Below are positions 34,398 to 38,087 of a DNA stretch of 38,087 bases, piece after piece (position 1 is the first letter of the stretch; each line of letters begins with the position of its first letter). Under the pieces are notes generated by a model. That model did no database searches. It was not told the DNA's origin and saw only the letters and a program-made list of their open reading frames with translations. The translations under genes and the position numbers were made by a program. The DNA comes from Oscillospiraceae bacterium (GTDB lineage Bacteria; Bacillota; Clostridia; TANB77; CAG-508): assembly GCA_009785865.1 (NCBI GenBank), contig WQVL01000018.1, positions 1-38,087 of the forward strand, in the 5' to 3' direction.

Positions 34398-35039
34398 TTA
34401 TCCTGCACTTACACTAGCACCTGCACTACCACTAATTTTCTTAAGAGTTTTACTTGGTTCATATACCATTTTAACGTAAAATACAGCTATTGAAACAATT
34501 TTTGCTAATTCAATCAAAATTCCCATTGGATTGAATGTATCTAGTGGCGTATTTAATAGTAGTACTGCAAATGCATAGAATATTGCAAATACACGAACAT
34601 AGTGTTTACTTGGTAAGTATTGACCAATTATAAACAGCATAGCAGTTACAAGCATCAATATTTGCATCCATCTTGTTTCAGGTGTAGAATGTATAACTGC
34701 TTGCACAGCACCTATTAACCCAATAGCTAATGCTATGTATAAGAAAGTTTTGCCTGCAATTTTACGTTTTTTAGTGTTTTTCGCAAATATCCACCAGAAA
34801 ACCATTCCTCTTAAAAAGCTAAATAAAGCAGCTAATATAACTGGTATTTGTGCACCTATTGTAATAAACATCAGTGTCCAAAATAAGCTTCCGATTGAAA
34901 AGAACAATAAGTATTTTCTTTGGTCCTTTATTTGATATGAAATAAAATCAAATATAATTGTAATAACCCCTAAAATTTGTGCAATGATAAACCAATGCAT
35001 TTCAATATTAATTTCCATTCCTAAAAACATAATTTTCAT
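34398..35039 (-). CDS. YgjV-like inner membrane protein
   Basis: A 213-residue protein with about seven membrane helices (HWFIIAQILGVITIIFDFI; FFSIGSLFWTLMFITI; WMQILMLVTAMLFIIGQYLP). It fits the YgjV family (PF10688) of bacterial inner-membrane proteins of unknown role, with the typical early Q..G and QIKDQRKYLLF segments. The Ser/Ala/Gly-rich end (GSAGASVSAG) is unusual. ATG at 35039 follows AAGGAGG. Separate transcription unit, with terminators on both sides. No in-frame CGG. Confidence 0.7.
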   Translation of the reverse strand: MKIMFLGMEINIEMHWFIIAQILGVITIIFDFISYQIKDQRKYLLFFSIGSLFWTLMFITIGAQIPVILAALFSFLRGMVFWWIFAKNTKKRKIAGKTFLYIALAIGLIGAVQAVIHSTPETRWMQILMLVTAMLFIIGQYLPSKHYVRVFAIFYAFAVLLLNTPLDTFNPMGILIELAKIVSIAVFYVKMVYEPSKTLKKISGSAGASVSAG

Positions 35040-35154
35040 TTCCTCCTTGTTATTACTAGAATTATATAAATTATTCCCCTAAAATACTATGGTCTGGACG
35101 GTCAGTCGAAAAGTCTATTTTGTTCACCATTTAGTAGTATAAGACTTTTTGTGC

Positions 35155-35203
35155 AAAATAAAGAACATATAACATTTATACTTAAAGTCATATGCTCTAA
35201 TAT
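35155..35203 (-). terminator. Likely terminator of the fab operon
   Basis: AGAGCATATGA and TTATATGTTCT can pair across a loop of about 18 bases, followed by TTATTTT on the minus strand, 8-60 bases after the fabI stop. Confidence 0.5.
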
Positions 35204-35215
35204 TCTGTTTTCCCC

Positions 35216-35980
35216 TTAAATTCCCATTATAGACATTCCATTATCCGAAAAAATAGTTTGCCCTGTTATACTAGAAGATAACTCACTAAATAAGAATGTT
35301 GCTACATCTCCCACTTCTTTTTGTGTTACATTTCTTCTCAGCGGAGATCTTTCCTCAACCATTTCTAACATTACATTGAAATCTTTTATCGCTTTTGCTG
35401 AAAGTGTTTTTATTGGTCCTGCCGAAATAGCATTTACCCTTATATTATCTACTCCTAAATCTTGAGACAAATACATTACACTTGTTTGTAGCGCAGCTTT
35501 TGCAGCTCCCATCACGTTGTACCCTTGCATTACTTTATCTGCACCATAATATGTAAGCGCAACTAGGCTTCCTCCTGGGTTTAAAACTTTTTTTGCATAT
35601 CTACATACTGCTACAAAAGAATAAGCAGACACATCATGTGCGTGTTTAAATCCTTCTTTAGATGTATTAATCATACCATTCCTTAAATCGTCCATATTTG
35701 CATGTGCAATACTGTGTAACACTCCATCTATCTTCCCATGCTCTTTTTCTATTATACTAAATAATTCTTCAACTTCATTGTCATCAGTTACATCACATGG
35801 GTAAATTTTACTTCTTGGTATTTCAGAAACTAAATCTTCTATTTTTTGAACATTTTCTGTACCATGATATGTAAATATTACTTCTGCACCTTGCTCATGA
35901 GCAGATTGTGCTGCCCCCCAAGCTATAGACCATTTGTTTCTAATTCCCATTATTAGTATTTTTTTGTCTTTTAAAATCAT
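35216..35980 (-). CDS. fabI: Enoyl-[acyl-carrier-protein] reductase (NADH)
   Basis: FabI reduces enoyl-ACP, the last step of each elongation round. ATG at 35980 (MILKDKKILIMGIRNKWSIA) follows AAAGGAG; the longer frame lies upstream of that site. Seen: the FabI-type nucleotide motif GIRNKWSIAWGAA (residues 11-23), SIAHANMDDL near 90, the Y-x6-K catalytic pair region GYNVMGAAKAAL near 155, and ISAGPIKTLSAKAI near 190. Length 254 is typical. It follows accA by 23 bases as the last gene of the fab operon. No in-frame CGG. Confidence 0.95.
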   Translation of the reverse strand: MILKDKKILIMGIRNKWSIAWGAAQSAHEQGAEVIFTYHGTENVQKIEDLVSEIPRSKIYPCDVTDDNEVEELFSIIEKEHGKIDGVLHSIAHANMDDLRNGMINTSKEGFKHAHDVSAYSFVAVCRYAKKVLNPGGSLVALTYYGADKVMQGYNVMGAAKAALQTSVMYLSQDLGVDNIRVNAISAGPIKTLSAKAIKDFNVMLEMVEERSPLRRNVTQKEVGDVATFLFSELSSSITGQTIFSDNGMSIMGI

Positions 35981-36002
35981 TTGACCTACTCTCCTTTTCC
36001 TA

Positions 36003-36785
36003 TCACATCGCTCTAAATTTGTCATATCTTTGTTGTAGCAAAGTATTTGTATCTAACTTTTCAAGAATTTTTAAATTAGACAAAATTTCTTTTTTTACTA
36101 TACCGCACATTTGCATTATTTCCTTTTGAGCTCCACCTTCTGGTTCTTCTATGATCTTGTCAATAATGTTCAAATCTCTTAAGTCCTTTGCTGTCATTTT
36201 CATTATTTCTGCTGCTTCTTCTGCCCTAGAGGAATCTTTCCAAAGTATAGTTGCAAACCCTTCTGGTGACAAAACAGAATATACTGCATTTTCTAGCATT
36301 AATACTCTATCGCCTACCCCTATAGCAAGAGCTCCTCCACTTGAGCCTTCACCAATTACAATACATATTATCGGAACTTTTAATCTAGACATTTCCAAAA
36401 GATTTCTTGCAATAGCTTCTCCGCTGCCCTCTTTCTTCAGCTCCAATACCCGGATATGCTCCGTTTAGTATCAATAAAAGTAATGATTGGTCTTCCGAAA
36501 TTTTTCAGCTTGTTTCATTAACCTAAAGGCTTTTCTATATCCTTCTGGATTAGGCATCCCGAAATTTCTTTCTAAGTTTTCTTTAGTGCTTCTACCTTTT
36601 TGTTCACCGATGATTGTAACAACATAATCATCAATTTTCCCTATTCCTGCAACTATTGATTTATCTTCACCAAAAAGTCTATCTCCATGAAATTCAACAA
36701 ATTCATCACATATATTCTCTATATAGTCTAAGCTGCTTGGTCTTTCAAGCAGTCTTGCTAATTTAACTCTTTCCCATGCTTTCAT
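36003..36785 (-). CDS. accA: Acetyl-CoA carboxylase carboxyltransferase subunit alpha, three CGGA sites
   Basis: AccA with AccD transfers CO2 from carboxybiotin to acetyl-CoA. Seen: [61 protein letters not shown], then the key [19 protein letters not shown] region and [19 protein letters not shown]. Three CGGA sites lie within 77 bases (codons 97, 108, 121); each is in frame only after the previous +1 step, and reading each as Gly restores [31 protein letters not shown]. The expected Pro in DTPGAYPG is Lys here (AAA). Total 783 nt = 3 x 260 + 3. Result 259 residues. ATG at 36785 follows AGAGGTG. Confidence 0.94.
36420..36423 (-). other. CGGA +1 recoding site, accA third
   Basis: GGG CAG-CGGA-GAA; restores EERGQGEAIARN, a conserved AccA segment. 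Confidence 0.88.
36460..36463 (-). other. CGGA +1 recoding site, accA second
   Basis: ACT AAA-CGGA-GCA; restores the [12 protein letters not shown] active-site loop, though Lys replaces the usual Pro before Gly. Confidence 0.85.
36494..36497 (-). other. CGGA +1 recoding site, accA first
   Basis: AAA TTT-CGGA-AGA; restores [13 protein letters not shown]. Confidence 0.9.
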
Positions 36786-36838
36786 ACTTCACCTCTTCTT
36801 CTAAATTTTATTGTCTTATTATAATCACATCTCCACAT

Positions 36839-37690
36839 CTATTGGTGCAGTTCTAAAATCTTTGCCAGCGCCCTCTTCATCTCGTGTCTATGTATAATCT
36901 TATCAACAAAACCATGTTCTAACAAAAACTCTGATGATTGAAAACCTGTTGGTAACTTTTGTTTCATAGTTTGCTCAATTACTCTTGGTCCTGCAAATCC
37001 TATTAGGCTTCCGGGCTCTGCAAGTATTACATCTCCTAAAGAAGCATAGCTAGCTGTTACTCCTCCTGTTGTCGGATCTGTTAAAACAGTTATATACAAA
37101 AGCCTAGCTTCTTCTAGCTTAGTTAATGCTGCTGATGTTTTTGCCATTTGCATTAATGATACAACACCCTCTTGCATTCTTGCTCCGCCAGATGCACAAA
37201 ATATTATAAGCGGTAGTTTTTCTTGTACTGCTTTTTCTATAGCACGTGTTATCATTTCTCCAACCACCGAGCCCATACTACCCATCATAAAATTTGCATC
37301 CATTATGCTAATCACAACTTTGTGCCCATCTATTTTCCCTGTTCCTGTTTTAACTGCTTCTTTTATATTTGTAGCTTTTCTAATTGCTTCTACCTTTTTT
37401 GCATACCCTGGAAAATGCAAAGGATCTTTTACTTCCATATCAATTTCAAGTTCTTCAAAGGTTCCATCGTCTACAACTTGTAATACTCTTCTTCTTGAAG
37501 ATAGTCTGAAATGATTGTCACAATTAGGACACACACTTAAATTCGTATGCACTTCTTCCTTATGTAATATTTCTAAACATCTTTCGCATTTAATCCACTT
37601 TCCAATAAGCGCATCTGATTTATTCCCTTTGGTTTCAGAACTACTATCTACATATAAATTTTCTCTTTTTTTAAGTTTATCAATAATCAT
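36839..37690 (-). CDS. accD: Acetyl-CoA carboxylase carboxyltransferase subunit beta
   Basis: AccD with an N-terminal zinc ribbon (KCERCLEI and CPNCDNHFRL, residues 34-58) and the crotonase-like core (FCASGGARMQEG near 165, LTDPTTGGVTASYASLGD near 205, AEPGSLIGFAGPRVIEQT near 225). Length 283 is typical. ATG at 37690, preceded by AAAGGAT, a weak ribosome site. It stands between accC and accA. CCC GGA, GGC GGA and TCG GTG are in normal phase; no in-frame CGG and no frame break. Confidence 0.96.
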   Translation of the reverse strand: MIIDKLKKRENLYVDSSSETKGNKSDALIGKWIKCERCLEILHKEEVHTNLSVCPNCDNHFRLSSRRRVLQVVDDGTFEELEIDMEVKDPLHFPGYAKKVEAIRKATNIKEAVKTGTGKIDGHKVVISIMDANFMMGSMGSVVGEMITRAIEKAVQEKLPLIIFCASGGARMQEGVVSLMQMAKTSAALTKLEEARLLYITVLTDPTTGGVTASYASLGDVILAEPGSLIGFAGPRVIEQTMKQKLPTGFQSSEFLLEHGFVDKIIHRHEMKRALAKILELHQ

Positions 37691-37706
37691 GTAAAAATCC
37701 TTTCTA

Positions 37707-38087
37707 CTACGACATCATCTTCTCAACAAATGAGGTGTCATATTCTCCACTTAAATAAGTTTCATCATTTAGTATTTGAATAAGGAATTCTATATTCGTC
37801 TGAATTCCATCTATAACAAATTCTGATAAAGCACTTTTCATTTTACTAATTGCTTTCTCGCGTGTAGCGTCATGTACTATTAGTTTTGCAATCATAGAAT
37901 CGTATGTATGAGGAATTGTATATCCAGAATAGATAGCTGTATCTATTCTAACCCCTTTTCCTCCTGGCATATGTAGTTCCACAATTCTTCCGAGGACATG
38001 GCATAAAGTTGTTATTCGGATCTTCTGCATTTATTCTGCATTCCATGCTATATCCTCTATACTCTATATCACTTTGCTTATATGATA
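37707..38087 (-). CDS. accC: Biotin carboxylase, C-terminal part, CGGA site (partial at window edge)
   Basis: AccC, the ATP-dependent biotin carboxylase. The visible part covers about the last 125 residues: [20 protein letters not shown], then [44 protein letters not shown], and the C-terminal helices. In the zero frame CCT CGG AAG derails; CGGA (37989-37992) read as Gly restores CPGRIVELH. A frame opening at 38030 on its own would give a false N-terminus ([13 protein letters not shown]). The 5' end lies beyond 38087, probably with accB and fabZ before it. Confidence 0.92.
37989..37992 (-). other. CGGA +1 recoding site in accC
   Basis: TGT CCT-CGGA-AGA; restores [14 protein letters not shown], a highly conserved biotin carboxylase segment. 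Confidence 0.9.

Noticed and set aside
1083-37275. Other CGG trinucleotides in core genes
   Set aside because: I checked those I could find by eye: they span codon boundaries (such as GCG GAA, AAC GGA, TCG GAT, TGC GGA) and need no special reading.
1488-37992. All breaks are sequencing or assembly errors
   Set aside because: Errors would be independent of reading phase and of gene class. All firm sites are in phase with CGG, all are C inserted before GGN, many out-of-phase CGG sequences (AAC GGT, GCG GAG, TTC GGA) are unaffected, and the orphan genes with CGG are not broken. A read-level check is still needed, since I cannot do it.
1488-37992. The broken genes are pseudogenes
   Set aside because: uvrA, uvrB, murD, accA and accC are core or essential genes with no other disabling changes; apart from the single C at each site they are intact over hundreds of codons.

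Overview
The window looks like chromosome from an AT-rich, anaerobic, probably spore-forming member of the Clostridia. The signs are low GC, AAGGAGG/AGGTGG ribosome sites, TTGACA-17-TATAAT promoters, Clostridia-style fab operon genes (accC-accD-accA-fabI), a spore-coat-like protein, many radical SAM enzymes and a cobalamin riboswitch. Almost every conserved gene is on the minus strand.

The main observation is a recoding pattern. At first sight many conserved genes are broken: the M20 amidohydrolase, AI-2E transporter, murD, uvrA, uvrB, a YdjM-like hydrolase, a B12-linked lipoprotein, three radical SAM enzymes, accA and accC. In every case the break is the same. One extra C sits exactly between two codons, in front of a conserved glycine codon GGN, so the zero frame shows an in-frame CGG. 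Reading CGGN as one glycine (a +1 step) restores a full-length family member each time. I find 16 firm sites (11 CGGA, 2 CGGT, 2 CGGG, 1 CGGC) and one further candidate. In the conserved AT-rich genes I found no CGG that must be read as arginine. I propose natural four-base decoding of CGGN as Gly, or +1 slippage at an unassigned CGG codon.

A second class of genes behaves differently. Seven small, mostly GC-richer orphan genes, mostly with their own promoter and terminator, use CGG as an ordinary arginine codon about 12 times. Some lie beside relics of native genes (an ung fragment and a paralogue 3' end), as if they were inserted cassettes. Two CGG dialects therefore coexist in 38 kb.

Layout: 1-5 kb, orphan membrane protein, M20 amidohydrolase, AI-2E transporter, CBS protein, orphan, coat-like protein. 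5-9 kb, orphan Cys-rich protein, murD, tiny Lys/Asn protein, orphan lipoprotein, ung relic, orphan. 9-18.4 kb, uvrA, small membrane and peptide genes, orphans, then HAD / small membrane / HAD / uvrB. 18.4-21.4 kb, a repeat-bounded island carrying RhuM, a small protein and a lysine-2,3-aminomutase-like radical SAM gene, followed by a uvrB relic. 21.6-24.7 kb, YdjM-like hydrolase, anchored extracellular protein, and a riboswitch-controlled B12-uptake pair. 24.7-34.1 kb, an eight-gene operon with five B12-binding-type radical SAM enzymes, a methyltransferase and two GNAT/FemAB-like acyltransferases. 34.4-38.1 kb, a YgjV-like membrane protein and the fatty-acid genes. The B12-linked enzymes lie next to the riboswitch-controlled cobalamin-uptake genes, which suggests a functional link.
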